DNA of 64,000 nucleotides from Flavobacterium sp. NRK1 (GTDB lineage: Bacteria; Bacteroidota; Bacteroidia; Flavobacteriales; Flavobacteriaceae), in contig NZ_JAMXLA010000001.1 in NCBI RefSeq assembly GCF_024054175.1, forward strand, positions 2,296,536 to 2,360,535. Direction: 5' to 3'. The position numbers and the translations under genes were made by a program. Shown piece by piece: positions 7,909 to 16,902 of the stretch (position 1 is the first letter of the stretch; every line of letters begins with the position of its first letter). Under the pieces are notes generated by a model. That model made no database searches, was not told the DNA's origin, and saw only the letters and a program-made list of their open reading frames with translations.

Positions 7909-9276
7909 ATGGAAAACAGGAAAAAAGTAGCTTTTTATACATTAGGATGTAAACTGAACTTTTCAGAAACATCTACTATTGCCCGTAATTTTCAGGATGA
8001 AGGTTTTGACCGCGTTGATTTTGAAGAACAGGCAGATATCTATGTTATAAACACCTGCTCGGTAACAGAAAATGCCGATAAGCAGTTTAAACAGATAGTA
8101 AAAAAAGCACTTAAAAATAATGATAAGGCATTTGTTGCCGCTGTAGGATGCTATGCACAGCTTAAACCCGAAGAGCTTGCTGCTGTAGATGGTGTTGACC
8201 TTGTACTGGGGGCAACTGAAAAGTTTAAGATTACCGATTACATAAACGATCTTTCTAAAAATGATATGGGAGAGGTACATTCCTGCGAAATATCAGAGGC
8301 AGATTTTTATGTAGGTAGTTATTCTATTGGCGATCGTACACGTGCATTCCTGAAAGTACAGGATGGCTGCGATTATAAATGTACATACTGTACTATTCCT
8401 TTAGCACGTGGTATTTCCCGAAGTGACACTTTAGAAAATGTGCTTAAAAACGCTAAAGAGATCTCTCAGCAAAATATAAAAGAAATTGTGCTTACCGGCG
8501 TAAACATCGGTGATTACGGTAAAGGCGAATTTGGTAATAAAAGACATGAACATACATTTTATGAGCTGGTTCAGGAGCTTGATAAAGTAGAAGGGATTGA
8601 GCGCTTGCGTATTTCTTCTATAGAGCCTAACCTGCTTAAAAATGAGACTATACAGTTTGTGTCACAAAGCCGTACTTTTGTGCCGCACTTTCATATTCCG
8701 TTACAATCGGGCAGTAATGATATACTGAAACTAATGCGTCGCCGTTACCTTCGTGAGGTATATACTGAGCGTGTAAATAAAATACGCGAAGTTATGCCGC
8801 ATGCATGTATTGGGGTAGATGTTATAGTAGGTTTTCCGGGGGAGAGCGATGAGCATTTCCTTGAAACGTACAACTACCTTAATGAAATGGATATTTCTTA
8901 CCTGCATGTATTTACCTATTCTGAAAGGGATAATACACCTGCTGCCGAAATGGAAGGTGTTGTACCGACTAATGTTAGGGCAAAAAGGAGCAAAATGTTA
9001 AGAGGATTGTCGGTTAAAAAACGTCGTGCTTTTTACGAAAGCCAGTTAGGTACTACCCGTACCGTATTATTTGAAAGTGAAAATAAAGAAGGATATATTC
9101 ACGGATTTACAGAGAATTACGTTAAAGTAAAAACGCCGTGGAACCCGGAACTTGTAAATACTTTACACGAAATTAAACTTACCACTATTGATGACGACGG
9201 TATGGTAAGAATGGAATTTGTTAACGCTCAGCCGGAAGCAATTACTACAAGTGTATTTAAAGATATTTCTGCGTAA
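7909..9276 (+). CDS. mtaB: tRNA t6A37 methylthiotransferase MtaB
   Basis: 455 residues, a normal length. The N-terminal UPF0004 domain carries Cys14, Cys50 and Cys81 for an auxiliary iron-sulfur cluster. The radical-SAM domain has the CxxxCxxC motif at Cys154/158/161 (GCDYKCTYCTIP), and a C-terminal TRAM domain spans about 385-445. The enzyme adds a methylthio group to the t6A base at position 37 of tRNAs reading ANN codons, stabilising codon pairing. Several related methylthiotransferases exist; the MtaB assignment rests on the TLGCKLNFSE start and overall pattern. The gene is monocistronic and ends at a strong hairpin. Confidence 0.93.
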   Translation: MENRKKVAFYTLGCKLNFSETSTIARNFQDEGFDRVDFEEQADIYVINTCSVTENADKQFKQIVKKALKNNDKAFVAAVGCYAQLKPEELAAVDGVDLVLGATEKFKITDYINDLSKNDMGEVHSCEISEADFYVGSYSIGDRTRAFLKVQDGCDYKCTYCTIPLARGISRSDTLENVLKNAKEISQQNIKEIVLTGVNIGDYGKGEFGNKRHEHTFYELVQELDKVEGIERLRISSIEPNLLKNETIQFVSQSRTFVPHFHIPLQSGSNDILKLMRRRYLREVYTERVNKIREVMPHACIGVDVIVGFPGESDEHFLETYNYLNEMDISYLHVFTYSERDNTPAAEMEGVVPTNVRAKRSKMLRGLSVKKRRAFYESQLGTTRTVLFESENKEGYIHGFTENYVKVKTPWNPELVNTLHEIKLTTIDDDGMVRMEFVNAQPEAITTSVFKDISA

Positions 9277-9294
9277 AATATAGACTCAAAAAAT

Positions 9295-9328
9295 AAGCCC
9301 GAAAGTTATTAATAACTTTCGGGCTTTT
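9295..9328. terminator. Bidirectional terminator between mtaB and the T9SS protein gene
   Basis: A long perfect inverted repeat (arms AAGCCCGAAAGTTATT and its complement) with A-run and T-run on opposite sides, between convergent genes. Confidence 0.9.
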
Positions 9329-9361
9329 GGCTTTAATACTTATTTTTATAAAAAATAAGTA

Positions 9362-11056
9362 TTAATTTTTAATAATTTTCTGAGTAAGAACTTCACCGTT
9401 ATTAGTAGTGACAGTTAATATGTAAATACCTTTTTCAAAATTAGATGTATTAAGATCATAAGAGGTTTCATTTACCGTAGTATTAAATATAAGCCTTCCT
9501 TCTTTTGTATAAACATTAATATCTATAATATTTGATCCAGTTAAAGCTATTTTAGCAACATCAGAAGCTGGATTAGGATATACTGTTATTTTAGTAAGAA
9601 AGTCTTCTGCACTTTTATATATAACTATAGGTTCCTGTTTTTGTACTTTTAAAGATTTTGCAGCAGCAGGTGTACAGCCATCAATTTCAGCTGTAAATAC
9701 TGAATTTTCTAAAATGGTTGTTTCAGGTAGCATTAACACATAATTACCAGCTTTTAAACTAACCGTTTGACCTGTATTTACAGTATATTGATTGTTTGTA
9801 GTAATAGTTGCTGAAACCTGATGTGTTACGTTATTAGTTTCCGGCACACTAAGTATCAAATTTTCCCAACATCCAGTTTCTGATCCATCTATAGCATCAA
9901 TAAGTGGCGGTAATCCAGCTTTTACTGATGAGCCAACATTTATTGCTTGTGGAACAAAATCAGAAAGATATAAGTCATTTTGGTTTGTGATCACGCCTAA
10001 AAAATTATTATTATTTGAGGTAGAATTCTTAGCTATATAAATTTTCCCATCGGTAGCTTTTTGAATATAAGAATTTGAAAAATTATTCGTTCCAGCATAA
10101 ACTAATTGATCGTAGTTTGGCATACCAGGTACCCATGTAAGATCAAAGTTATTTATACTTCCATTTGGACTTATTCCGTATAGTATATCTCCATTTTCTG
10201 AAAATTCTGTAGAAGTGAAACCAAATGGAATTGTACTCCAAAAGTAATCGTTAGTAATAGCACCTGTACTATTATCAAATGAAAATACTCTTGGGATATT
10301 GTGATTGGTTACAGTGCCTGAAGACCTTGAAATTGAAATAAGGTTAGTGTAAGGTCTGTTATCAAAGGTTTTAGATACTCTAATATGAGCGCGGGCATTT
10401 GCAAGATATGGACCTGGATTTGCTGTAGGTGTTGGTAGGCTACTCATTACGGGTAGTATGTTAAGGCCATTTGAATCTATTCTGTAACTATATATTTTTT
10501 CATCGTTATAGAACAGTAACCAATAGCTTTTTTTGTCCGAATGTGCTATGAGTGCTGCATTCTCTGATGAATAAGTAAAGGGTAGGCCAGCTTGATTTAA
10601 TAATGAAACATTTTTTATTGTTGTCACATCACCTAGAGGTAACCCGTTTGAACCTATTGTACCTATGCTCATGTCTACGATGCTATAAGTGCTTGGAACA
10701 CTAGAGCCATATACTCCCATTGCAAAAATATAATATAAACTGGTACTACCGGGATAAGGAGAGATAACAACTTGTTGAGTGTTTCCAGTACCTGAAAGAC
10801 CAGTACCATTGGGCATTAACTGGTGTTCTCTATTCCATACACTCATTCCATTAGTGTAAAATAAAAGATTACCGTTTTGATCACTTACGGTTGCAGTAGC
10901 TGCCGGAGTTGTAATTTGACCACCGTATAACGCTGTAGGGGATGATGATGAAAAATTCACACCTCTGCCACTACCAAAATACCAGTTGTCATTTTCTCCT
11001 TGAGCGAAACCTATAAAACCTATTAATAGGACAATATATACATATATATATTTCAT
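9362..11056 (-). CDS. Secreted protein with T9SS type A sorting domain
   Basis: 564 residues. A signal peptide ends at FAQG (about residue 20). Residues about 22-390 form a repetitive, beta-rich domain with the motif GNLLFYTNGMSVWNREHQLM near 60-80. A short Ig-like linker follows, and the last 80 residues are a T9SS type A sorting domain (ITVYPNPASDVAKI ... GIYILTVTT ... TQKIIKN). The protein should cross the outer membrane by T9SS and stay at the surface or be released. The N-terminal domain is clearly homologous to that of the 59723-62227 protein, which carries a type B signal instead. It is five bases downstream of another secreted protein gene, so the two form an operon. Confidence 0.85.
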   Translation of the reverse strand: MKYIYVYIVLLIGFIGFAQGENDNWYFGSGRGVNFSSSSPTALYGGQITTPAATATVSDQNGNLLFYTNGMSVWNREHQLMPNGTGLSGTGNTQQVVISPYPGSTSLYYIFAMGVYGSSVPSTYSIVDMSIGTIGSNGLPLGDVTTIKNVSLLNQAGLPFTYSSENAALIAHSDKKSYWLLFYNDEKIYSYRIDSNGLNILPVMSSLPTPTANPGPYLANARAHIRVSKTFDNRPYTNLISISRSSGTVTNHNIPRVFSFDNSTGAITNDYFWSTIPFGFTSTEFSENGDILYGISPNGSINNFDLTWVPGMPNYDQLVYAGTNNFSNSYIQKATDGKIYIAKNSTSNNNNFLGVITNQNDLYLSDFVPQAINVGSSVKAGLPPLIDAIDGSETGCWENLILSVPETNNVTHQVSATITTNNQYTVNTGQTVSLKAGNYVLMLPETTILENSVFTAEIDGCTPAAAKSLKVQKQEPIVIYKSAEDFLTKITVYPNPASDVAKIALTGSNIIDINVYTKEGRLIFNTTVNETSYDLNTSNFEKGIYILTVTTNNGEVLTQKIIKN

Positions 11057-11061
11057 AAGTA

Positions 11062-11871
11062 TTATTTTTTATCGATTAAAAGCTTAACCATAACTTTAAG
11101 CTCTTCAATTTCTTTTGCCTGCTTTTGGTTTACTTTATTTTGTTCTATAATGTAAAGCGTAAGTTCTTCCACTTTTTCCATAAGCTTGGCATCCATTTGT
11201 GCTACATCAAGACCGTTATTAACCATTTCTTCAGCAGAAGGCACATTAGGTAAATGGTTGTTTTCTTTAGTAAATTGCTCTACTTCGTTAAGTGGCATAA
11301 GTTTATAATCCGGTGCAAAAACATAATCAGCCCAGTTTGTAGTAGTTTTTACAGCAACTTTAACTTTTTCGGTTAAAATACCATCTTCAACAAAAAGTTT
11401 ATAACCATCAGGAGTTTTAATATCATTAGCTCCATTTCCAATTCTTACTTTTCCATCCTGGTTCACACGAAAAAATTCGACATTATTATATCCAATAGAA
11501 ACCGCACTTCTTGTAGTATTTGAAGTTATTGGGGCATTGAATTCCAAATATGAGGATGTTGGATTGTCTGAAGAGATCATTTGCAGTCTTGTGCCAGAGG
11601 CAGAGTTTGGAGATGGATAAGTAAGTTCCTGAATCAGAAGTCCGCTTTTTGCACCAAAAGATCCAACAAGCGTACTTCTAAAACCAAAAAAGGCATAATT
11701 GTTATAAACAATATTTGGAAATGCAACACTTAGTCCTCTCGTTACTTCAAATTTGTAAGTTGGTGCGGTATTACCTACAGCTGCATTACCGGTTGTAGGA
11801 AAGGTGTTAGATTGTGAATACCCAAAAGCTGCACAAAGTGCAAATGACAATGTTAAAATTTGTTTTTTCAT
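11062..11871 (-). CDS. Secreted protein with tail-fibre-like C-terminal coiled coil
   Basis: 269 residues with signal peptide MKKQILTLSFALCAAFGYSQ. The middle holds beta-rich repeats ending GKVRIGNGANDIKTPDGYKLFVEDG. The C-terminal third matches a module common in Bacteroidetes surface proteins: WADYVFAPDYKLMPLNEVEQF, then HLPNVPSAEEM, then a coiled coil (about 225-269), resembling the end region of phage tail-fibre and S74-like proteins. There is no T9SS signal and no lipobox. Its role is unknown; the arrangement suggests a trimeric fibrous protein. It is the first gene of an operon with the T9SS type A protein gene. Confidence 0.6.
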   Translation of the reverse strand: MKKQILTLSFALCAAFGYSQSNTFPTTGNAAVGNTAPTYKFEVTRGLSVAFPNIVYNNYAFFGFRSTLVGSFGAKSGLLIQELTYPSPNSASGTRLQMISSDNPTSSYLEFNAPITSNTTRSAVSIGYNNVEFFRVNQDGKVRIGNGANDIKTPDGYKLFVEDGILTEKVKVAVKTTTNWADYVFAPDYKLMPLNEVEQFTKENNHLPNVPSAEEMVNNGLDVAQMDAKLMEKVEELTLYIIEQNKVNQKQAKEIEELKVMVKLLIDKK

Positions 11872-12120
11872 GATAATAATAAGGTTGATTAATTTTATAT
11901 CGTGAAAATAAGTAAATAAATTATCGGTTTCATTTTAAAGTTTTTTCTTACTATTTATCGTTTAGATAATTGTGTATTTAAAATGTGAATTAAAATTGGT
12001 TAATCTTTTTATTGTAGGATTTAGCTTTAGTTAATAAATGATTATCACAAAAAACATAATTTTTGTGATTTAATAAAAATGTAGCTTTATTACATAGCAA
12101 TGCTCTAACATCTACTAAAC
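11872..12120. other. AT-rich intergenic region
   Basis: About 250 bases upstream of the fibre-like gene with very low GC. No reading frame, RNA gene or perfect TAnnTTTG element was recognised; it presumably holds the promoter of the leftward operon. Confidence 0.4.
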
Positions 12121-12148
12121 AAAAACACCGCTAATTAGCGGCGTTTTT
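12121..12148 (-). terminator. Intrinsic terminator after the DMP19-like gene
   Basis: Near-perfect palindrome centred on CGCTAATTAGCG, flanked by A-run and T-run, 22 bases past the stop codon of the leftward gene. Confidence 0.85.
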
Positions 12149-12170
12149 GTAGATATTAAAAGGATTGTAT

Positions 12171-12704
12171 TTATCTCTTGATATCTTTGCCAATAAATTT
12201 TTCAAGTTCAATATACATGTCTTCTATAGATAACACTTTAAGGTCGGGATGGTTTTTAAGCCATTTAGCATTTAGTTGTACCAATGCTTCCGGTATTTCA
12301 AAATAGGTATCATCATCTATTTTAGCTTTAACGGGGCTTTTGCCAAACTCCTGTTCCATAAAACCATCAAATTCCTTGCGGGTAAGCGCATCAATTTTTT
12401 CGGTTTGTGCCTTAAAGTAATCAAGATGTTCCTGCGAACCAACCTTTACAAATGCTTGTTCCAGCATATTGTTAAGGTCTTCTGTCCATTGAGAACTATG
12501 TACAAACTTGGCAAAGCCATCACTATTTACATGAGTGGTATAATAGTCAAGGTAATAGCTTAGTAGTGCATCTTCGTGAATGTCTTCATCTTTAACGCCT
12601 TCTTCGCGCATAAGATTGATCACAGCAATATTAGAATTTATTATGTCGTTAACTTCAGTGCTGTTAAAAGCATTTTCAGATACAATTATCTTATCAAATT
12701 TCAT
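12171..12704 (-). CDS. DMP19-like (DUF4375-type) cytosolic protein
   Basis: 177 residues, no signal peptide or membrane segment, strongly acidic. The stretch YYLDYYTTHVNSDGFAKFVH (about 50-69) resembles the conserved YxxxxxNGGFxxFF block of the DMP19/DUF4375 family. The Neisseria DMP19 protein has been reported to mimic DNA and bind a nitrogen-response regulator, but that function should not be carried over to this protein. The gene is last in a run of leftward genes with the methyltransferase and SDR genes upstream, and ends at a hairpin terminator. Confidence 0.55.
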   Translation of the reverse strand: MKFDKIIVSENAFNSTEVNDIINSNIAVINLMREEGVKDEDIHEDALLSYYLDYYTTHVNSDGFAKFVHSSQWTEDLNNMLEQAFVKVGSQEHLDYFKAQTEKIDALTRKEFDGFMEQEFGKSPVKAKIDDDTYFEIPEALVQLNAKWLKNHPDLKVLSIEDMYIELEKFIGKDIKR

Positions 12705-12737
12705 GGTGTAAGTGCTTTATATATGAATTCTTTACAT

Positions 12738-13373
12738 TTATAGTTCTAGGATAATGAGCCTGTTATCAATAGTTACTCTTTTAAAATCAAAGGTAGTTTT
12801 TATCCATTCAAAAGCTTTAGCGTGGTATAAAAAAACGTGGGTATGGTCATTTTTATAATACCAGGTAGCAAAATCTATTTTTTCATTAAAAAGGTCGGTC
12901 ATTACATATAGTTTTCCGTTAGGGAGCAAAAGTTTTTTAAGGAGTTCAAATTCTCTGTAAGGCGCTTTAAAATGCTCTGCTACTTCGGTACAGGTAACAT
13001 AATTATACTGTTTTTTCAGTACATCAGGATTATTATGAAAATAAAGGTCATATTGATCGATATCGTAATTATTGTCCTGTAAAACTTTTACAACAGGGGA
13101 GCCTGTACCTGAACCAAAATCGAGACCTTTATGAGTGCTTTCAAAATTTTGTAACACGACTGAAGTTACCGGACTCACAAACTTTTGGTAGCCTGAATCT
13201 TCGGGATTATTATTATGAAGTTCATAATGTGTTTTTTCTTTTTCTGCAGACATATAATTTGCAGGGTTTAAAAAAACCGAAAGGCAAAAGGAGCATTGAA
13301 AAAACTCCCTCTGCCCTGTAGTGTAATAGTGGCTCGATTTTCCTCTGCATAGCGGGCAGTCAGTACTATTCAT
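12738..13373 (-). CDS. Class I SAM-dependent methyltransferase with N-terminal zinc ribbon
   Basis: 211 residues from the ATG at 13373, eight bases after the SDR stop. A treble-clef zinc site is visible (C6xxC9 ... C27xxC30). A Rossmann-type SAM domain follows with LDFGSGTGSP near 88-97 and a CTEVAEHF motif IV region near 128-135, placing it in the Methyltransf_23 group. Substrate unknown; relatives act on small molecules or lipid precursors. It is probably co-transcribed with the SDR gene. Confidence 0.8.
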   Translation of the reverse strand: MNSTDCPLCRGKSSHYYTTGQREFFQCSFCLSVFLNPANYMSAEKEKTHYELHNNNPEDSGYQKFVSPVTSVVLQNFESTHKGLDFGSGTGSPVVKVLQDNNYDIDQYDLYFHNNPDVLKKQYNYVTCTEVAEHFKAPYREFELLKKLLLPNGKLYVMTDLFNEKIDFATWYYKNDHTHVFLYHAKAFEWIKTTFDFKRVTIDNRLIILEL

Positions 13374-13381
13374 ATTGGTAA

Positions 13382-14098
13382 TTACGGATTGGTTGACCAA
13401 ATACCGCTGTCTTTTATAAATACCCTTTTGTTTAGTTTAAGCTGGGCTACTATAAGCTCTGCTATATCTTCAGCCTGCATTACTTTTTCAGGGTTACCAT
13501 CGGTAAGGTTAAGGTCTATAGCCATATCTGTAGCTACTGTGCTTGGTGTAAGTGCTGTAACACGTATATTGTGTTTGCGTACTTCCTGCATTAATGACTC
13601 TGTAAGACCCATTACAGCAAATTTAGAAGCACTGTAAGCACTGGTAAGGGGCGAGCCTTTTAACCCTGCAGTAGATGATATATTTATAATATCTCCGCTT
13701 TGCTGCTCAATCATAACGGGTAAAACTGCACGTGTAGCGTAGTAAATACCAAACAGGTTAACTTTTATTATATTTTCAAATTCGGCAGGAGCAAGGTCAA
13801 GGAATTTGCCAAACTTACCTATACCGGCATTATTAATAAGAATATCTATAGTTTTAAATTCGGTAATGGCATTGTTTACAGCATCATTAACCGAGTCGAT
13901 ATTAGCAATATCGGCAGTAAGTATAAGTGTTTTTACGCCAAAGTTTTGGGCTTCGGCAGCCACCTGTTCCAAATCTGTTTTGGTTCTTGCTAACAGAATT
14001 ACATTAACACCTTCGGCAGCAAGTGCAAGTGCTACGGCTTTACCGATACCTTTACCTGCACCTGTAATAAGCGCATTTTTGTTTTTTAAACTTTGCAT
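13382..14098 (-). CDS. Short-chain dehydrogenase/reductase (FabG-like)
   Basis: 238 residues. The nucleotide-binding motif [10 protein letters not shown] lies at 12-21, NNAG at 89-92, and the catalytic set is Ser141/142, Tyr155 and Lys159 (YSASK). This is the 3-oxoacyl-ACP reductase-like class; an NADP(H) preference is likely but not certain. Since the fabG of fatty-acid synthesis normally sits with other fab genes, this copy is more likely a general short-chain reductase. Gene order (GNAT, SDR, methyltransferase on one strand) suggests an operon, but no pathway can be named. Confidence 0.9.
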   Translation of the reverse strand: MQSLKNKNALITGAGKGIGKAVALALAAEGVNVILLARTKTDLEQVAAEAQNFGVKTLILTADIANIDSVNDAVNNAITEFKTIDILINNAGIGKFGKFLDLAPAEFENIIKVNLFGIYYATRAVLPVMIEQQSGDIINISSTAGLKGSPLTSAYSASKFAVMGLTESLMQEVRKHNIRVTALTPSTVATDMAIDLNLTDGNPEKVMQAEDIAELIVAQLKLNKRVFIKDSGIWSTNP

Positions 14099-14121
14099 TA
14101 TTTTATTTAGAATAGAATTAA

Positions 14122-14406
14122 TTAAAGGCGTATTCCGGGAGGAAGCATCTCTTTATATTTTGGATTTTTTTTAAAAAAAGCGGCTACTTTCGGATGCGTA
14201 GGAACAACTCTCAGCCTTTTTTCTTCGGCAATATCGAGTATGTTTTTTATAAATTCAGATAAAAGCTCTTCATTATCAAAGTCATCCGGTAAGTTTACCC
14301 TGGTAAGAAATAATTTTCTTTCCTGGGCAGAATATTCTATTGAGAGCATTTTGTCATCTACGATGGTTTCAAATTGTCTTGAGAATTCGTTGTCTTTTAT
14401 TTCCAT
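14122..14406 (-). CDS. Small GNAT-type N-acetyltransferase (YjdJ/NATD1-like)
   Basis: 94 residues, the compact single-domain GNAT type. Beta strands lead to a [22 protein letters not shown]-terminus (about 68-88), which matches the xxCxFxxxxxxxHPEY end of the NATD1/YidJ group; the usual cysteine is replaced by threonine here. Substrate unknown. The stop is two bases before the pirin gene's stop region on the same strand side, and it lies directly downstream of the pirin gene, likely co-transcribed. Confidence 0.7.
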   Translation of the reverse strand: MEIKDNEFSRQFETIVDDKMLSIEYSAQERKLFLTRVNLPDDFDNEELLSEFIKNILDIAEEKRLRVVPTHPKVAAFFKKNPKYKEMLPPGIRL

Positions 14407-14408
14407 AG

Positions 14409-15134
14409 CTAATCTTTAAACTTCATTGGTATTTCTATAATCAATATTTTGGCAGTCGATTTTGTTACTATTTCAACACTGTTAAATTCTATAATGCCAT
14501 AGGCATCGCGTTCATTTACCGTTTGTCCATTAATTTCGATCTGTCCTTCGATAAGAAAAAGGTAAAGGCCATTTTCAGGTATTTTAACCTCATAATGTAT
14601 AATCTGTCCGGCATCAAAAACACCAAGGGAAAGAAATGCCTGCTGGTGAATCCATAAAGCATTACCATCATTTTTGTCTTCAGGTGATACAATATTTACA
14701 AGGCTGTTGCGATTGTTTTCAAGATCAAAAGCCTTTTGGTCATATCTTGGCTGTACATCTTCTTTTTCAGGAAAAATCCATAGTTGTAATGTCTTGGCCT
14801 GTTCAGTTTGGCTGGCATTCATTTCACTGTGCTGAATACCCGTTCCGGCACTCATAACCTGTACTTCGCCAAAGCGCACAGTTGCCTGGTTGCCCATGCT
14901 GTCACGATGGGTAAGGCCCCCTTCAAGCGGAATGGTAATAATTTCCATATTGTCATGCGGATGGGTGCCAAACCCCATTCCGGCAGCTATTGTATCGTCA
15001 TTTAATACCCTCAGCATGCCGAACTGCACTAAGTCAGGATTGTAATATGGACCAAAGGAAAATGAGAAATTAGCCTGTAGCCAACCATGATTTGCAGTGC
15101 CTCTTTGGTTTTTAGGAAAAAGTCGTGTCTTCAT
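14409..15134 (-). CDS. Pirin family protein (cupin)
   Basis: About 241 residues from the ATG at 15134. The metal-binding motif GTHPHDNMEI (about 56-66) and a second-cupin-motif QVMSAGTGIQHSEMN (about 93-108) give His ligands for iron. Pirins are dioxygenase-like cupins; some bacterial members have quercetinase activity, others act as regulators. A second cupin domain (about 150-235) is weaker. It starts a leftward group with the small acetyltransferase gene three bases downstream. Confidence 0.9.
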   Translation of the reverse strand: MKTRLFPKNQRGTANHGWLQANFSFSFGPYYNPDLVQFGMLRVLNDDTIAAGMGFGTHPHDNMEIITIPLEGGLTHRDSMGNQATVRFGEVQVMSAGTGIQHSEMNASQTEQAKTLQLWIFPEKEDVQPRYDQKAFDLENNRNSLVNIVSPEDKNDGNALWIHQQAFLSLGVFDAGQIIHYEVKIPENGLYLFLIEGQIEINGQTVNERDAYGIIEFNSVEIVTKSTAKILIIEIPMKFKD

Positions 15135-15251
15135 AACATATTGATAAATTAAAATCATTACGCCTATGATTTTGAGCGAAAAACTTTAATTTTATACAAA
15201 TTTCGGAATAAAAATTGATTATACAGCTCTTAAAGCGTTAAAACACAGCAA

Positions 15252-15914
15252 ATGGACAAAATACCTGTTTATTTTATGCCCGGCCTGGCGGCAAGTCCTA
15301 AAATATTTGAAAATATAAAATTGCCGGAAGACAGGTTTGAAATGTTTTATTTAGAATGGTGTTTGCCTTTGGATGATGAGTCTATTGGAGGTTATGCTAA
15401 ACGGATTGCTGCAAACATTAAACATGATAATCCTGTATTGATTGGTGTTTCTTTTGGAGGGATATTGGTACAGGAAATAGCGGCTATTATAAAAGCCAGA
15501 AAAGTAATTATAATATCTAGCGTAAAGTGCAATACGGAATTTCCTAGAAGAATGCGCTTTGCAAAAATGACAAGGGCTTACCGCATCTTTCCTACCGGAA
15601 TGATGCAGAATGTTGACTGGCTTGCAAAAATAGCTGTGGGTAATAATATGATAACAAGGCGACTTAACCTTTATGAAAAATTTCTTTCAATAAGGGATAA
15701 GAAATACCTTGACTGGGCGTTAAAAACTATTATATTGTGGGATAGAACCCTACCCGATGAAACGGTAGTACATATACATGGAGATGCCGATGAGGTTTTT
15801 CCTGTAAAGTATATAAAGAATTACATACCTGTAAAAGGAGGTACTCATATCATGATAATCAATAAAGCTAAATGGCTTAATGAAAATCTGCCGAGTATTA
15901 TTTTAAAAGAATAA
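15252..15914 (+). CDS. Alpha/beta hydrolase
   Basis: 220 residues. The nucleophile elbow is GVSFGG with Ser67, the acid is in GDADEVFP (about 176-183) and the histidine in GGTHIMI (about 195-201), so the triad is complete. The N-terminal YFMPGLAAS fits the oxyanion-hole loop. No signal peptide; cytosolic. Substrate not predictable. It is 22 bases upstream of the transglycosylase gene and probably shares its mRNA. Confidence 0.85.
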   Translation: MDKIPVYFMPGLAASPKIFENIKLPEDRFEMFYLEWCLPLDDESIGGYAKRIAANIKHDNPVLIGVSFGGILVQEIAAIIKARKVIIISSVKCNTEFPRRMRFAKMTRAYRIFPTGMMQNVDWLAKIAVGNNMITRRLNLYEKFLSIRDKKYLDWALKTIILWDRTLPDETVVHIHGDADEVFPVKYIKNYIPVKGGTHIMIINKAKWLNENLPSIILKE

Positions 15915-15936
15915 AGGAAAATTAAAAATAGAAACA

Positions 15937-16827
15937 ATGGAACTGATTAAAAAAACAGGAATTATCGCTTCGGTGATACTAATGAGCGGGATGCTTGTGC
16001 GTACTGCGTACAATAAAACAGAGGAGAAGGAAACTGTAAAGAAAGAAAACCATTTTCCTGCCAATATAGATTTTGCGGGTGAAAAAACCCCTTTAACCAT
16101 ATCAGACGTACGTGAGCGTTTTGACAGGGAGCTGCTTGTAAATGCTAATCTGGATGCTACGACAAGAATTATAATTAAACGTGCTAATCGTGCCTTTCCG
16201 GTAATTGAACCTATTTTAAAGCGTTATGGTGTGCCCGACGATTTTAAATACCTTGCGGTAATAGAAAGCGGACTTGTAAATGCAGTGTCTCCTGCAGGAG
16301 CAAGGGGTGTATGGCAATTTATGCCTGATACGGGTAAAGAACGCGGACTGGAAATAAATGATGTGGTAGATGAACGTTATCATCTTGAAAAATCTACTGA
16401 GGCTGCCTGCCGCTATCTTCTTGATGCTTATAAAAAATTTGGATCATGGACGCTTGCTGCTGCTTCTTATAATGGTGGTGTAACCGGTGTTAACAGGCAG
16501 ATTACTTTTCAGGGAGTTGATAATTATTATGACCTGCTTTTAACCGACGAAACTTCGCGCTATGTTTTCAGGATACTGGCACTTAAAGAAATCATGCAGC
16601 ACCCGGTACAATATGATTTCGCAATGATGCCTCAGGATCTGTATCAGATATTGCCGGTTAAAAAGGTAATAGTTAATTCTTCTATACCTGATCTTGCAGT
16701 ATTTGCTAAAGAACAGGGTATTAATTATAAAATACTGAAAATTCATAACCCATGGCTAAGGGATAGAAAGCTGGATGTAGCTGAAGGAAAAACCTATACA
16801 ATAGATATTCCAACTCAGGGCTATTAG
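15937..16827 (+). CDS. Lytic transglycosylase (MltD-like, SLT domain)
   Basis: 296 residues with an N-terminal signal anchor (about 8-24). The SLT domain spans about 85-215 with catalytic Glu110 in LAVIESGL, then SPAGARGVWQFMP and AAASYNGG. It cleaves the MurNAc-GlcNAc bond of peptidoglycan to form 1,6-anhydro ends. C-terminal LysM repeats of classical MltD are not obvious; residues 235-296 are a short region of unclear type. A hairpin terminator follows. Confidence 0.92.
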   Translation: MELIKKTGIIASVILMSGMLVRTAYNKTEEKETVKKENHFPANIDFAGEKTPLTISDVRERFDRELLVNANLDATTRIIIKRANRAFPVIEPILKRYGVPDDFKYLAVIESGLVNAVSPAGARGVWQFMPDTGKERGLEINDVVDERYHLEKSTEAACRYLLDAYKKFGSWTLAAASYNGGVTGVNRQITFQGVDNYYDLLLTDETSRYVFRILALKEIMQHPVQYDFAMMPQDLYQILPVKKVIVNSSIPDLAVFAKEQGINYKILKIHNPWLRDRKLDVAEGKTYTIDIPTQGY

Positions 16828-16844
16828 TTTAAAATAAAACCATT

Positions 16845-16876
16845 AAAAAATCCGCTTCTAAAAGCGGATTTTTCGT
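16845..16876 (+). terminator. Intrinsic terminator after the transglycosylase gene
   Basis: AATCCGCT / AGCGGATT stem with a short loop and T-run, between convergent genes. Confidence 0.88.
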
Positions 16877-16902
16877 TGTATAAAATGATGTAAAAAGGGG
16901 TA

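Noticed and set aside
13806..14174. 122-residue open frame opposite the SDR gene
   Set aside because: Its length comes from the low stop-codon density of the antisense strand of a conserved dehydrogenase; no motif is visible in it.
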